DNA of 64,000 nt from Saprospiraceae bacterium (GCA_016713025.1 JADJPZ010000003.1:434001-498000), one strand, 5' to 3'; positions 37,557 through 47,591 are shown, numbered from the stretch's first letter. Numbers and translations are program-made. The notes: a model not told the origin generated them from the sequence alone.

Positions 37557-38705
37557 CTAATTACCCTTAAAATATTCAGGGTACTTCTTTATACCCTCAT
37601 AAAAGAAATAAACTTCTCCATTGATGCCGTGCTTTCTGTTGGCCTGAATCATGCTGTCCAGCATACCTTCGGAAGGATTATAATCATCCACCTGAAGTAA
37701 TATACCGGGAAATAATTTAGACTTATTTTCAGGCGAAATCTGGGTATTCACTATTTTGTCCAGTTCATACTGGTATCTGTCTATTTTGTATCTGTATATC
37801 TGTGGTATGATGTAATCTACGATGCCCATATTGACCCAGGTTGGCCAGTCCTGCAGATACTCTGCTTCGCACCAGGGGTAAATACTCGGAGCCATCGATA
37901 TGATGATGTCAGGTTTTATTTTTCTGACTTCACTGGTGAGTTTTATCAGGTATTCATTCAGCTTACCTGATCTCCATTTTATCCATTCATAATCCTTTTC
38001 ATTTTGAGGTGGAACCACACCACCGTTTTCAGATTTGTACATGTCGACAGTGTATGCATCATATCCACCGGAAGATGGTAAGGCCGGTAGTCTGTCGTCT
38101 CCTTGTATGCCATCTATATCATAGTTGGTCACTACTTCTGTCACCAAGGATGTGATAAATTCCTGTACTTCCGGATGAAAGGTGTTCATCCATTGGAAGT
38201 TATTTTTGGAAACAAGTTTGCCATTTTTATCGAGTGAGGCCCAGTGTGGTTTGGCCTTAATGATAGGACCACCATCATCTTTTTTGTACGAGCAGGAGAA
38301 GCCAAACTCAAACCAGGCGTGCACTTTGATGTTTTTGCTGTGTGCGGCATCTATCAATTCTTTTAATGGATCTCTACCACTTAATTCCGGTTGAATTTCC
38401 ACACCAGTTAGATTTTTCATCATTTTGCTTGGGTAGGTAGTAGTGGCATCATTCCACGTGACTACAAAAATGTGATTGAAACCGAGACTGTCACAGAGTT
38501 GCACTGCCTTTTCAATATTACTTTTGCTAAAAAGAGCATCACTGGCTATATTGGTCAGCCACACACCTTTGATGGGATCTGCATTATTTTTACGGTTTAA
38601 ATGATTCATTTCTTGAGGTGTCTGTTGGCATCCTGTTGCCATTAATCCCATAAGAAGAAAAAAAAGCCAGGTGATATTCATTGATGATCGTTGCATATGA
38701 TACAT
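37557..38705 (-). CDS. GHL10 (DUF187) glycosidase-like lipoprotein
   Basis: A start at 38705 gives MYHMQRSSMNITWLFFLLMG, ending in the lipobox LMATGCQQTP; longer starts would bury the signal. The mature protein follows the GHL10 barrel: IKGVWLTNIASDALFS, GFNHIFVVTWNDATTTYPSK, KELIDAAHSKNIKVHAWFEF and YDIDGIQGDDRLPAL with acidic residues at strand ends. E. coli DigH, of the same family, cleaves peptidoglycan glycan strands lacking stem peptides. It stands divergently from the NagB fusion gene, sharing a 125-base spacer. Catalysis on peptidoglycan is inferred from family and neighbours. Confidence 0.82.
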   Translation of the reverse strand: MYHMQRSSMNITWLFFLLMGLMATGCQQTPQEMNHLNRKNNADPIKGVWLTNIASDALFSKSNIEKAVQLCDSLGFNHIFVVTWNDATTTYPSKMMKNLTGVEIQPELSGRDPLKELIDAAHSKNIKVHAWFEFGFSCSYKKDDGGPIIKAKPHWASLDKNGKLVSKNNFQWMNTFHPEVQEFITSLVTEVVTNYDIDGIQGDDRLPALPSSGGYDAYTVDMYKSENGGVVPPQNEKDYEWIKWRSGKLNEYLIKLTSEVRKIKPDIIISMAPSIYPWCEAEYLQDWPTWVNMGIVDYIIPQIYRYKIDRYQYELDKIVNTQISPENKSKLFPGILLQVDDYNPSEGMLDSMIQANRKHGINGEVYFFYEGIKKYPEYFKGN

Positions 38706-38797
38706 TTTAAAGACTTCACAAATTACGAAGATATACCGGAAAGTAAAAATTTTTAAAAAAATAAAACAAAATATGCCGTGTGCGCGCACATATTAAT

Positions 38798-38805
38798 TAT
38801 ATTTG
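38798..38805 (+). promoter_or_regulatory. -7 promoter element of the NagB-PIG-L gene
   Basis: TATATTTG, a full TAnnTTTG match, 25 bases before the ATG at 38831. It probably drives nagB and the GH20 gene 37 bases after it. Confidence 0.5.
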
Positions 38806-38830
38806 TCCCAAATAACTTTTCATTAAAGAT

Positions 38831-40777
38831 ATGAATCATACAACATCAACAATTACAGAATTTGCCACCGGACTGAAATATCAATTAAAAACCTTTGAAA
38901 AAATTCCGATCAAACTTTGGGATTCACCTGACGAAGGTGCAGTTCAAATTGCCAGATATATTGCGCTTTGTATCAGACAGAAGCAGCAGGAAAATGAGAA
39001 TATAGTGTTAGGTCTGGCTACCGGTTCTTCACCTATCAAAATTTATAATGAATTAGTCAGACTTCACAGAGAAGAAGGACTTTCATTTTACAATGTCATC
39101 ACCTTCAATCTGGATGAATACTACCCAATGAAGCCGGATGCCAATCAGTCCTATGTCAAATTTATGAATGAATACCTGTTTAATCATATTGACATAAATC
39201 CTTCCAACATCCACATACCCAATGGAGATCTGCCAATAGAGTATGTCGAAAACTTTTGTGCTGAGTATGAAAAAAAGATAGAATCTCTGGGTGGTCTGGA
39301 TATTCAGATTCTGGGAATAGGCCGAACAGGACACATCGGATTCAACGAGCCGGGTTCATGGCTTTCATCCAAAACACGACTTGTCAAATTGGATCATCTT
39401 ACCAGAGTAGATGCTGTCAAAGACTTCGGTAAAGAAGAAAATGTACCCTACAGGGCCATCACCATGGGAATCAGTACCATCCTCAAGGCCAAACAAATAT
39501 TTATCATGGCATGGGGCAGCCATAAAGCACATATTGTACAGCAAGCTATCGAGGGCGATATCACAGAAATGATACCTGCTACCTACCTTCAGAATCATAA
39601 TAATGTGAAGTTTTATCTAGATGCCGCTGCAGCAGCCGAACTGACCAAAGTTAAGACTCCATGGCTGGCAGGTATCTGTAACTGGGATGATAAACTCATA
39701 GCCAAAGCAGTAATCTGGCTTTCACTAAAACTTAAAAAACCATTGCTGAAACTCACTGATGAAGACTATATCAATAATGGATTATCAGAACTCATCGCAG
39801 AGTACAACTCGACATACACGCTCAATATCAAAATATTTAACAAACTGCAGCACACCATCACAGGCTGGCCCGGCGGCAAGCCACATGCAGATGACAGCAA
39901 CAGGCCAGAAAGAGCCAATCCTGCGAAAAAAAGAGTCATCATCTTCAGCCCTCATCCGGATGATGATGTGATATCTATGGGAGGTACTTTTATGAGACTT
40001 GTAGAGCAAGGACATGAGGTACATGTAGCATATCAGGTTTCAGGAAATATTGCTGTTCACGACATAGATGCGTGGAGATATGCTGAGTTTATGGGTGATT
40101 TTGCAAAAGCTATCGGTATTGACAACCCTGAGTTGTATAAAGTTGTACAAAAAATTTCAAAATTTATTGATAAAAAGGACCCAAATGAATCAGATATCAA
40201 AGAACTGAGGATACTGAAAGGTATAATAAGAAGAGAAGAAGCCCGAAGTGGTGCCATGTTTTGTGGACTACCTGAAAAAAATATTCATTTTCTCGATATG
40301 CCTTTTTATGAAACAGGCGGTGTGAGAAAAAATAAACTGGGTGAGGGTGATTTTGAAATTATTGTTAATCTGCTCAACGAAGTGAAACCTCATCAGGTAT
40401 ATGCAGCGGGAGATCTTGCTGATCCGCATGGTACACACAGAGTCTGCCTTGATGCTATATTTGAAGGCTTTGAACGTACGCGTGACCAAAAATGGTGGAA
40501 AGATTGTTATTTATGGTTATACAGAGGCGCATGGCACGAATGGCCCATCGACGAAATCGAAATGGCGGTTCCAATCAGTCCTGCAGAACTGATGCGTAAA
40601 AGAAAGGCTATCTTTATGCATCAGTCTCAGAAAGATCATCCTGTGTTTCCGGGAGAAGATACCCGTGAATTCTGGCAAAGAGCAGAAGACAGAAACAAAG
40701 AAACAGCTCATCTGTACAACGTATTGGGACTTGCAGAATATGAGGCAATGGAAGCATTTGTACGATGGAAGTTTTGA
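38831..40777 (+). CDS. nagB: Glucosamine-6-phosphate deaminase fused to a PIG-L deacetylase domain
   Basis: The 648-residue protein has two enzymes. Residues about 25-290 are NagB: ATGSSPIKIYNELVRLH, FNLDEYYPM with active-site Asp-Glu near 92, and GIGRTGHIGFNEPGSW. This half turns glucosamine 6-phosphate into fructose 6-phosphate and ammonia. Residues about 370-610 are a PIG-L/LmbE domain: VIIFSPHPDDDVISMGG with the zinc-binding HPDD near 374, and AAGDLADPHGTHRVC; such domains remove N-acetyl groups from GlcNAc compounds. Together they could deacetylate and then deaminate an amino sugar. The fusion is common in Bacteroidota. Both active sites look intact. No signal peptide is present, so it is cytoplasmic. 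Confidence 0.92.
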   Translation: MNHTTSTITEFATGLKYQLKTFEKIPIKLWDSPDEGAVQIARYIALCIRQKQQENENIVLGLATGSSPIKIYNELVRLHREEGLSFYNVITFNLDEYYPMKPDANQSYVKFMNEYLFNHIDINPSNIHIPNGDLPIEYVENFCAEYEKKIESLGGLDIQILGIGRTGHIGFNEPGSWLSSKTRLVKLDHLTRVDAVKDFGKEENVPYRAITMGISTILKAKQIFIMAWGSHKAHIVQQAIEGDITEMIPATYLQNHNNVKFYLDAAAAAELTKVKTPWLAGICNWDDKLIAKAVIWLSLKLKKPLLKLTDEDYINNGLSELIAEYNSTYTLNIKIFNKLQHTITGWPGGKPHADDSNRPERANPAKKRVIIFSPHPDDDVISMGGTFMRLVEQGHEVHVAYQVSGNIAVHDIDAWRYAEFMGDFAKAIGIDNPELYKVVQKISKFIDKKDPNESDIKELRILKGIIRREEARSGAMFCGLPEKNIHFLDMPFYETGGVRKNKLGEGDFEIIVNLLNEVKPHQVYAAGDLADPHGTHRVCLDAIFEGFERTRDQKWWKDCYLWLYRGAWHEWPIDEIEMAVPISPAELMRKRKAIFMHQSQKDHPVFPGEDTREFWQRAEDRNKETAHLYNVLGLAEYEAMEAFVRWKF

Positions 40778-40814
40778 TATGTCTTAATTACGATTTTTTA
40801 ATCATTATTCATTT

Positions 40815-43049
40815 ATGAAGTCATCTTATAGTTTTATAATCTTATTATTATCTGTTTTTTCATTCATCAATGGAAAAATGTATAGTCAAACAAACAATTT
40901 ACCAGGAGTAATACCTGCACCCAACTCTGTCATCAATATTGGTAAAAATTCCGGTTTGAAGGAAATTAAACTTTACATCCCTGAAGAAGCCAAAAGCGCT
41001 TACTTTGACCACTTGTTTAAAGACTTGAAAATGGTCAGCTGGCAAAATGAAAAAAATGCCAATACCACATGCTCCATTGATAAAAGAATGACCGCAGAAG
41101 GGTACAAATTATTTATAGAAAAAGATAAAATTTCCATCAAGGCAGGTAGTAAGGTCGGATTGCAATATGCTTTGGTAAGTCTGGCACAAATGCTTACCCA
41201 TAAGGGTTTGCCACTACCCCAGACAAATATCGAAGACAAACCTGCATTCGAGTATCGTGGCCTTCATCTGGATGTTGGAAGACATTTTTATAAAGCTGAT
41301 GATATAAAAAAGTTTATAGACTACATGGCTTATTACAAGTACAACCAATTTCACTGGCACCTTACCGAAGATCAGGGTTGGCGTATTGAAATCAAAAAAT
41401 ATCCAAAGCTTCAGGAGATCGGAGCTTTCAGAAAGGAAACTGTAATAGGTCAAAACACAGGCCAATATGATGGGAAAAGATATGGCGGATATTATACTCA
41501 GGAAGAAGTAAAGGATATCGTAAGATATGCCATGGATAGAAATATCAACGTAATACCTGAAATCGAAATGCCGGGTCATTCATTGGCAGCATTGGCATCA
41601 TATCCTGAATTGGGTTGTGAAAATAAGAAGTATGAGGTAGCAACCAAATGGGGTGTCTTCGATGATGTGTATTGTCCTACTGAAAATACTTTTCAATTCC
41701 TTCAGGATGTCCTCGATGAGGTGATGGTATTATTTCCATCAAAATATATCCATATCGGTGGCGACGAATGTCCGAAAGAAGCATGGAAAAAGAGTGCTTT
41801 TTGTCAGGAACTTATCAAAAAAGAAAACCTTAAGGACGAACACGAACTGCAAAGTTACTTTATACAGCGCATGGAGAAATACATCAACTCCAAAGGCCGT
41901 CAGATCATAGGATGGGATGAAATTCTGGAAGGAGGATTAGCTCCCAATGCTACGGTAATGTCGTGGAGAGGTACTGAAGGCGGAATCGAAGCAGCCAGAC
42001 AAAATCATGATGTGGTCATGACTCCGGGTAGCCATTGTTATTTTGATCATTACCAATCTTTATCTTCTGATGAGCCTTTAGCTATAGGAGGTTATACCAA
42101 TGTCGAAAAGGTCTACCACTGGCAACCTGTACCCAAAGAACTGGAAGCAGAAAAAAGAAAGTATATTTTGGGTGGACAGGCCAATGTATGGACGGAATAC
42201 ATCAAAGATTTTCCACATGTTGAGTACATGACCTATGCACGGGGTCTCGCCATGTCTGAAGCCCTTTGGTCAAAAGAAAGAAATTATAAAGCATTTCTAT
42301 CAAAATACGAAATCCACAATGACTATTGGAAATCCAAAGGTGCCAATATAGCCAATCACCTTTATGAATTGACTCCCAAGGTATGGAAAAATAAAAACGG
42401 AAATATCAATGTCAGCTTTTTATTGCCAAGAGGAGCCAATATCTTGTATTCCATAGATGGTCAATCGGAAAAACCTTTTAAGGCAAGTCAGATTTTTGAA
42501 CTGAAAACCTCAGGAAACCACTCTTTTACTGCTGCAAAGGGAGATAAAAAGGGCAATCCCTTAAATTTTGATCTTGATTTTCATAAAGCGACAAAAGCTG
42601 CTATTACCATAGATCCAGCGCCATCCCCTAAATACAATAGTGGAGGCAATGCATGTATCATCAATGGCATCAAAGGAAGCAACAATAAATTCAAAGATGA
42701 TGAGTGGCTTGGATTTGATAAAACCGACGCTACGATTGCCCTTGATTTTAAAATGACAACCGATATCAATACTATTAATTGCCGTTTTTACAGAAGTGAA
42801 GGATCATGGATATTTTTGCCATCTGCCCTTATTGCAGAAGCATCTGATGACGGAAAAACTTATAAAAAGGTCGGCGAAATAACACAATTCAACAGCAAGG
42901 AAAACATTTCAGAAGTTGAAATAAAGACCAATGGAATATCTTCCAGATATATCAGGCTTACAGTAAAAAATTTCGGACCTTTACCGGCAGATCACCCGGG
43001 AGCAGGCAAAAAAGGATGGTTGTTCATAGATGAGATTACTGTAAAATAG
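40815..43049 (+). CDS. Secreted GH20 beta-N-acetylhexosaminidase
   Basis: The 744-residue protein has a signal peptide (MKSSYSFIILLLSVFSFING). A GH20b domain is followed by the GH20 barrel: FEYRGLHLDVGRHFYKADDI, NQFHWHLTEDQGWRIEIKKY and YIHIGGDECPKEAWK with the catalytic Asp-Glu pair near residue 315. The C-terminus (about 560-744) contains an Fn3-like and an F5/8-type sugar-binding domain (GGNACIINGIKGSNNKFKDD). It removes terminal GlcNAc or GalNAc outside the cytoplasm. It follows the NagB fusion by 37 bases on the same strand. No T9SS sorting domain is evident. Confidence 0.93.
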   Translation: MKSSYSFIILLLSVFSFINGKMYSQTNNLPGVIPAPNSVINIGKNSGLKEIKLYIPEEAKSAYFDHLFKDLKMVSWQNEKNANTTCSIDKRMTAEGYKLFIEKDKISIKAGSKVGLQYALVSLAQMLTHKGLPLPQTNIEDKPAFEYRGLHLDVGRHFYKADDIKKFIDYMAYYKYNQFHWHLTEDQGWRIEIKKYPKLQEIGAFRKETVIGQNTGQYDGKRYGGYYTQEEVKDIVRYAMDRNINVIPEIEMPGHSLAALASYPELGCENKKYEVATKWGVFDDVYCPTENTFQFLQDVLDEVMVLFPSKYIHIGGDECPKEAWKKSAFCQELIKKENLKDEHELQSYFIQRMEKYINSKGRQIIGWDEILEGGLAPNATVMSWRGTEGGIEAARQNHDVVMTPGSHCYFDHYQSLSSDEPLAIGGYTNVEKVYHWQPVPKELEAEKRKYILGGQANVWTEYIKDFPHVEYMTYARGLAMSEALWSKERNYKAFLSKYEIHNDYWKSKGANIANHLYELTPKVWKNKNGNINVSFLLPRGANILYSIDGQSEKPFKASQIFELKTSGNHSFTAAKGDKKGNPLNFDLDFHKATKAAITIDPAPSPKYNSGGNACIINGIKGSNNKFKDDEWLGFDKTDATIALDFKMTTDINTINCRFYRSEGSWIFLPSALIAEASDDGKTYKKVGEITQFNSKENISEVEIKTNGISSRYIRLTVKNFGPLPADHPGAGKKGWLFIDEITVK

Positions 43050-43690
43050 AACGATCTGAACAACCAAACAATCTGAACAACCGAATGATTTAAATGAGTT
43101 AAATAATTTGAACAATCTGAATAATCTGAATAATCTGAATAATGAGTGACAGTAAGCGTAGGTCGTCTCAAGCATAGCTTGACAAGCTCTTTAGGGAATG
43201 AGGGTTGCGGGAAGTTGAACGATCTGAACAATCTGAACAACCGAATGATTTGAATAATTACGATGAGTTGAACAATCTGAATAATGAGTGACAGTAAGCG
43301 TAGGTCGTCTCAAGCATAGCTTGACAAGCTCTTTAGGGAATGAGGGTTGCGGGAAGATGAACGATCTGAAAAGCCGAATAATGAGTGACAGTAAGCGTAG
43401 GTCGTCTCAAGCATAGCTTGACAAGCTCTTTAGGGAATGAGGGTTGCGGGAAGATGAACGATCTGAAAAGCCGAATAATGAGTGACAGTAAGCGTAGGTC
43501 GTCTCAAGCATAGCTTGACAAGCTCTTTAGGGAATGAGGGTTGAGGGAAGATAAATAATCTGAACGATCTGAACAATCTGAACAACCGAATGATTTGAAT
43601 GAGTTGAACGATCTGAACAATCTGAATAATGAGTAATAATAAGTGAGGGTCGAACCTTTAGGGAATGAGGGTTGCGGGAAGGAAAGCGAA
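43050..43690. repeat. Array of hairpin-bearing repeats between the GH20 and AmpG-like genes
   Basis: Four near-identical units of about 75 bases end at 43214, 43356, 43453 and 43550; a shortened fifth lies at about 43624-43681. Each reads AATGAGTGACAGTAAGCGTA, then GGTCGTCTCAAGCATAGCTT, GACAAGCTCTTTAGGGAATG and AGGGTTGCGGGAAG. CAAGC-ata-GCTTG forms a hairpin, overlapped by the palindrome AGCTTG-A-CAAGCT. Units two, three and four have an exact 97-base period. Between units run degenerate copies of AATCTGAAC/GATCTGAAC. No ORF here is believed. A diverged copy is at 11835-11909. Confidence 0.9.
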
Positions 43691-43752
43691 CAGAATTTAA
43701 AAAAACCAAAAGACCTTTTGGCCAAAACCTAATAAAAACAAATACAATCTAA

Positions 43753-45030
43753 ATGTCAAACACAAAAACAAAAAGATCTCCGATGACCTGGGTTACTACA
43801 GCATATTTTGCTCAGGGCTTGCCTTTTGTGGCTATAGCAGCTGCATCTGCTTTGATGTTTAAGAATATGGGTATCACAGATACTCAGATAGCATTCTGGA
43901 CATCTTTGATTATGCTCCCATGGACTCTGAAGCCACTTTGGGGACCATTTATGGAAATCTATAAAACAAAGAAATTTTTTGTTATCCTGACTCAGCTTAC
44001 TATAGGGGTGATGTTTGGTTTGGTGGCTTTTTCGCTGTCATTGCCCGATTTTTTTGTATATAGTATTGCATTGCTGGCCATTATTGCTTTTGGTGGCGCT
44101 ACCCACGATATGGCTGTAGACGGGGTTTATCTTAATGTATTGTCACCAAAGCAGCAAGCCATGTATATAGGATGGCAAGGGGCTGCCTACAACCTTGCCA
44201 AAGTTTTGTCAGGCGGTGCTTTGGTATATCTTGCCGGCCAGCTGGAAGAAAGACTTGGGGTAGTATCTGCATGGACGATTGTTATGTGTATATACGGGGC
44301 TATTATGATACTTGTGGGCTTGTATCACATCAAAATGCTGCCTTCAGATGCTGCTAAAACTGAGGTTGCCACATTGGATGAAGGGTTTGCCAGACTCAAA
44401 GATGTCATTACCACCTTTTTTCAAAAAAAATACATTTGGTTGGGTATTGTTTTTATCATCTTATATAGATTTGCAGAAGGGCAGGCGATCAAGATTGCAC
44501 CGCTTTTCTTTAAAGCAGATAAGGCCGATGGTGGATTGGGCTTGAGTACTTCTGATATAGGTTTAGCTTATGGAGTTTTTGGAGCTGCAGCATACGTTGC
44601 CGGTTCACTTGCCGGGGGATATTTTGTGTCATCAAGAGGGTTGAATACGAAGACGCTTTTGATCTTGTGTGCTTTTTTCAACCTGCCATTTGCCATGTTT
44701 GCCTTGCTGGCCTACTTTGTGCCATCGAGCCTTGTAATCATCACCGGAGCTGTGGTGATTGAGTACTTTGGTTATGGATTCGGATTTGTAGGTCTGACAT
44801 TATTTATGATGCAACAGATAGCACCCGGTAATTATAAAATGGCGCACTATGCCTTTGCAACAGGTATTATGAATCTGGGTGTCATGATACCCTCCATGCT
44901 GAGTGGTTACCTGAGTGATATGATGGGGTACAAAATGTTTTTCATCTGGGTGCTGATAGCCACCATTCCCGCCTTTCTGATTTGTTGGTTTATACCTCTG
45001 AAGCCTGTTGTAGCTGATGAAAATGAGTAA
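43753..45030 (+). CDS. AmpG-like MFS permease
   Basis: The 425-residue membrane protein has about twelve helices. Its layout follows AmpG permeases of the MFS: FAQGLPFVAIAAASALMFKN, WTSLIMLPWTLKPLWGPFME and GGATHDMAVDGVYLNVLSPK followed by GAAYNLAKVLSGGALV. AmpG carries GlcNAc-anhydro-MurNAc peptides released from peptidoglycan into the cytoplasm; relatives in other bacteria carry other small sugars. It is 17 bases before a GH20 gene with no signal peptide, so the two probably form an import-and-cleave unit for GlcNAc-containing oligosaccharides. The start lacks other upstream choices of note. Confidence 0.85.
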   Translation: MSNTKTKRSPMTWVTTAYFAQGLPFVAIAAASALMFKNMGITDTQIAFWTSLIMLPWTLKPLWGPFMEIYKTKKFFVILTQLTIGVMFGLVAFSLSLPDFFVYSIALLAIIAFGGATHDMAVDGVYLNVLSPKQQAMYIGWQGAAYNLAKVLSGGALVYLAGQLEERLGVVSAWTIVMCIYGAIMILVGLYHIKMLPSDAAKTEVATLDEGFARLKDVITTFFQKKYIWLGIVFIILYRFAEGQAIKIAPLFFKADKADGGLGLSTSDIGLAYGVFGAAAYVAGSLAGGYFVSSRGLNTKTLLILCAFFNLPFAMFALLAYFVPSSLVIITGAVVIEYFGYGFGFVGLTLFMMQQIAPGNYKMAHYAFATGIMNLGVMIPSMLSGYLSDMMGYKMFFIWVLIATIPAFLICWFIPLKPVVADENE

Positions 45031-45047
45031 TCAATTTTAAGAAACTT

Positions 45048-47591
45048 ATGAAGAATTCAAATCCTGAAGGTAAACACCTGTCAGTACAATATCACGTGAT
45101 CACCAATGTTTACGATGGGAAAGAACAGTTTAAGGCTGAACTATCCATAAGGAACAATAGTATACATACATTAAAAAAAGGCTGGTCAATTTATTTTAAT
45201 AGTCTGAGAAAAATTCAGTCAACGTCGGTTTCAAAAGGTTTTCAAATCCAACATGTTAATGGTGACTTGTTCTGTTTGGAACCTACAAAAGATTTTAGAC
45301 CATTATTACCTGGAGATGAAGTTGTTATATCCTATATAGCAGATTATTGGGCTATAAAAACTGTGGATAAGCCATTGGGTTTTTATATTGTTTACAGAGA
45401 TTCATCCGGAAATGAGTTGAATCCGGAAGCATTGCCACCGGTTACTGTCATTTCTTTTGAGCGAGATGAGCAGAAGACGAGAAGTTGGATGGATGAATAT
45501 CCTCAGCCGGACAATGCATCTATATACAAGGATAATGATGTTTTAAAAGACATAGATAAAAATGTTTTATGTCCTGTAGTACCAACTCCTTATTGGTACA
45601 AAAAAGAAAATGATGGATTTTTTGTAATTAATAAGGATACAAGACTGGCGTACCAATCTGCTTTGGTGGCAGAAGCTGGCCTTTTTATCGAAGATTGCAG
45701 AAAATGGTTTGGCATCCATATGATTGCCGTAGCCGGAAATCAGGGGAATATTAGATTGGAGTTGGGAAAAATTGAAAATCCTTATCAAAAAAAAGAACAA
45801 GGAAATGAAGCCTACAAACTAGTAATCAATCAGGACGGTATCCATATCATTGGTGTTCGGGGCGCTTCCATTTTTTATGGTATTCAAAGTCTTTACATGA
45901 TCATGTCTTCTGCTGCCGGGAATACTAAAAACGGCGAGATAAAAATTCCTTATACCACTATCATGGATGTACCTGTGTTTTCATACAGGGGTATGCACCT
46001 GGATGTAGCGAGAAATTTTCAACATCCTCGGACAGTAAAAAAACTACTCAAGTACATGTCTATGTACAAACTCAATAAGTTCCACTTTCACTTGACAGAT
46101 GATGAAGGCTGGAGACTTGAAATCGCAGGATTACCGGAACTTACAGATATAGGTAGCAAAAGAGGCCACACTATAGATGAAACAACATGTTTACTTCCAT
46201 CATATGGTTCAGGATTTGACCCCAATGATCCGGACTCACCGGGTAACGGATATTATACAAGAAGCGAATTTATTGACCTTTTACACTTTGCCCACAGACA
46301 CCATATAGAGATAATACCTGCCATAGATTTCCCTGGTCATGCACGGGCTGCCATCAGAAGTATGGAAGTCAGATATCTGAACTACATGGCGCAAGGATTG
46401 GAAGAAAAGGCTAACGAATATTTGCTGACGGACTGGCATGATGCGTCTGTCTATGAGTCCGTACAATTGTGGAGAAGAAATGTCATCAATATTGCCCTGC
46501 CTTCCACGTATACATTTATTGAGAAAGTCATTGACGAAATTCTGTCTATGTACCACGAAGCCGGTGTAAATATTACTACCCTGCATATAGGTGGAGATGA
46601 AGTACCCCATGGAGTCTGGGAAGGATCACCAATATGTCAGAAATTTCTTGAAACACACCCTGAACTACACGATATTTATGATATCTATGAGTATTTCCTT
46701 AAGGCCATCAATCAAATATTGACGGACAGAGGTCTGAATACCGGAGGATGGGAAGAAGTAGCTTTCAGGCATCAGGATGGAGCAAAGTCACCTAACCATC
46801 AACTCACAAATAGAAACATCATACCATATTGCTGGAATACTGTATGGGGAGATAAAGGTGAAGTTACACCCTATCTTTTGGCGAACTCAGGATATAATGT
46901 AGTGCTGTGCAACGCGCCAAATCTTTATTTTGATTTTGCCTATGACAAACATCCTGAAGAAGAAGGATTTTACTGGGGAGGTATGAATGATACTAAGGAT
47001 GTTTTGAGGTTTTTGCCAATGGACTTGTATAAGAGTGCGGGGAGAAGCGGTATGGGCAAACTGATAGATCCGGATATGGAGTATAAAAAAGCGCCCAAGC
47101 TCAATAAAAGGAGTCATGAGAACATATCGGGTATTCAGGGTCAGATATGGGGCGAAACGATGACTACACCAGAAAGAGTGGAATATATGGCCTTGCCAAG
47201 GATGCTTGCACTGGCTGAGAGGGCATGGGCACAAGCTCCAGAGTGGAGTAAAATATCAGACAAAACCGATAGAAATGATGCTTTTAATCTCGAATGGTCA
47301 CTTTTTGCCAATAGAGTAGGCAAAGTCCATTTTGACCTTTTATACCGGTTTTTTGGTTATATAAAATTCAGAGTACCGTGTCCCGGAATAATGATCAAAA
47401 ACGATACACTATTTGCCAATACTTCATTTCCGGGTTTGACGATAAGATATACTACTGATGGAAGCAATCCCGGTATCGAATCCCCTGTTTATTTAAAACC
47501 ATTAAAAATCAATTTTTCTGAAATAAAGTTGATTACCTTTTCGCCTAGCGGTAATTTCAGTCGGGTCATCCAATGGCAAGTGGATTCTTGA
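45048..47591 (+). CDS. GH20 beta-hexosaminidase (chitobiase type) without signal peptide
   Basis: The 847-residue protein has the chitobiase layout: N-terminal CHB_HEX domain (YHVITNVYDGKEQFKAELSI, about 1-150), GH20b domain (about 165-300), the GH20 barrel (SYRGMHLDVARNFQHPRTVK, FHFHLTDDEGWRLEIAGLPE, LHIGGDEVPHGVWEG with Asp-Glu near 514) and a C-terminal CHB_HEX_C domain (IRYTTDGSNPGIESPVYLKP). Family members split chitobiose-like GlcNAc beta-1,4 links and are usually exported. Here the N-terminus (MKNSNPEGKHLSVQYHVITN) has no hydrophobic signal and an in-frame stop lies just upstream, so it appears cytoplasmic, fitting the permease encoded 17 bases before. Confidence 0.9.
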   Translation: MKNSNPEGKHLSVQYHVITNVYDGKEQFKAELSIRNNSIHTLKKGWSIYFNSLRKIQSTSVSKGFQIQHVNGDLFCLEPTKDFRPLLPGDEVVISYIADYWAIKTVDKPLGFYIVYRDSSGNELNPEALPPVTVISFERDEQKTRSWMDEYPQPDNASIYKDNDVLKDIDKNVLCPVVPTPYWYKKENDGFFVINKDTRLAYQSALVAEAGLFIEDCRKWFGIHMIAVAGNQGNIRLELGKIENPYQKKEQGNEAYKLVINQDGIHIIGVRGASIFYGIQSLYMIMSSAAGNTKNGEIKIPYTTIMDVPVFSYRGMHLDVARNFQHPRTVKKLLKYMSMYKLNKFHFHLTDDEGWRLEIAGLPELTDIGSKRGHTIDETTCLLPSYGSGFDPNDPDSPGNGYYTRSEFIDLLHFAHRHHIEIIPAIDFPGHARAAIRSMEVRYLNYMAQGLEEKANEYLLTDWHDASVYESVQLWRRNVINIALPSTYTFIEKVIDEILSMYHEAGVNITTLHIGGDEVPHGVWEGSPICQKFLETHPELHDIYDIYEYFLKAINQILTDRGLNTGGWEEVAFRHQDGAKSPNHQLTNRNIIPYCWNTVWGDKGEVTPYLLANSGYNVVLCNAPNLYFDFAYDKHPEEEGFYWGGMNDTKDVLRFLPMDLYKSAGRSGMGKLIDPDMEYKKAPKLNKRSHENISGIQGQIWGETMTTPERVEYMALPRMLALAERAWAQAPEWSKISDKTDRNDAFNLEWSLFANRVGKVHFDLLYRFFGYIKFRVPCPGIMIKNDTLFANTSFPGLTIRYTTDGSNPGIESPVYLKPLKINFSEIKLITFSPSGNFSRVIQWQVDS

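Noticed and set aside
43050..43690. Possible CRISPR array
   Set aside because: Units are about 75 bases and the spaces between them are themselves similar repeats, not unique spacers; no cas genes nearby.
43504..43725. Minus-strand open frames across the repeat array (also 42981-43240), translating to Ser/Phe/Asp-rich repeats
   Set aside because: They are only the antisense reading of tandem repeats; no start context, promoter or family signature.
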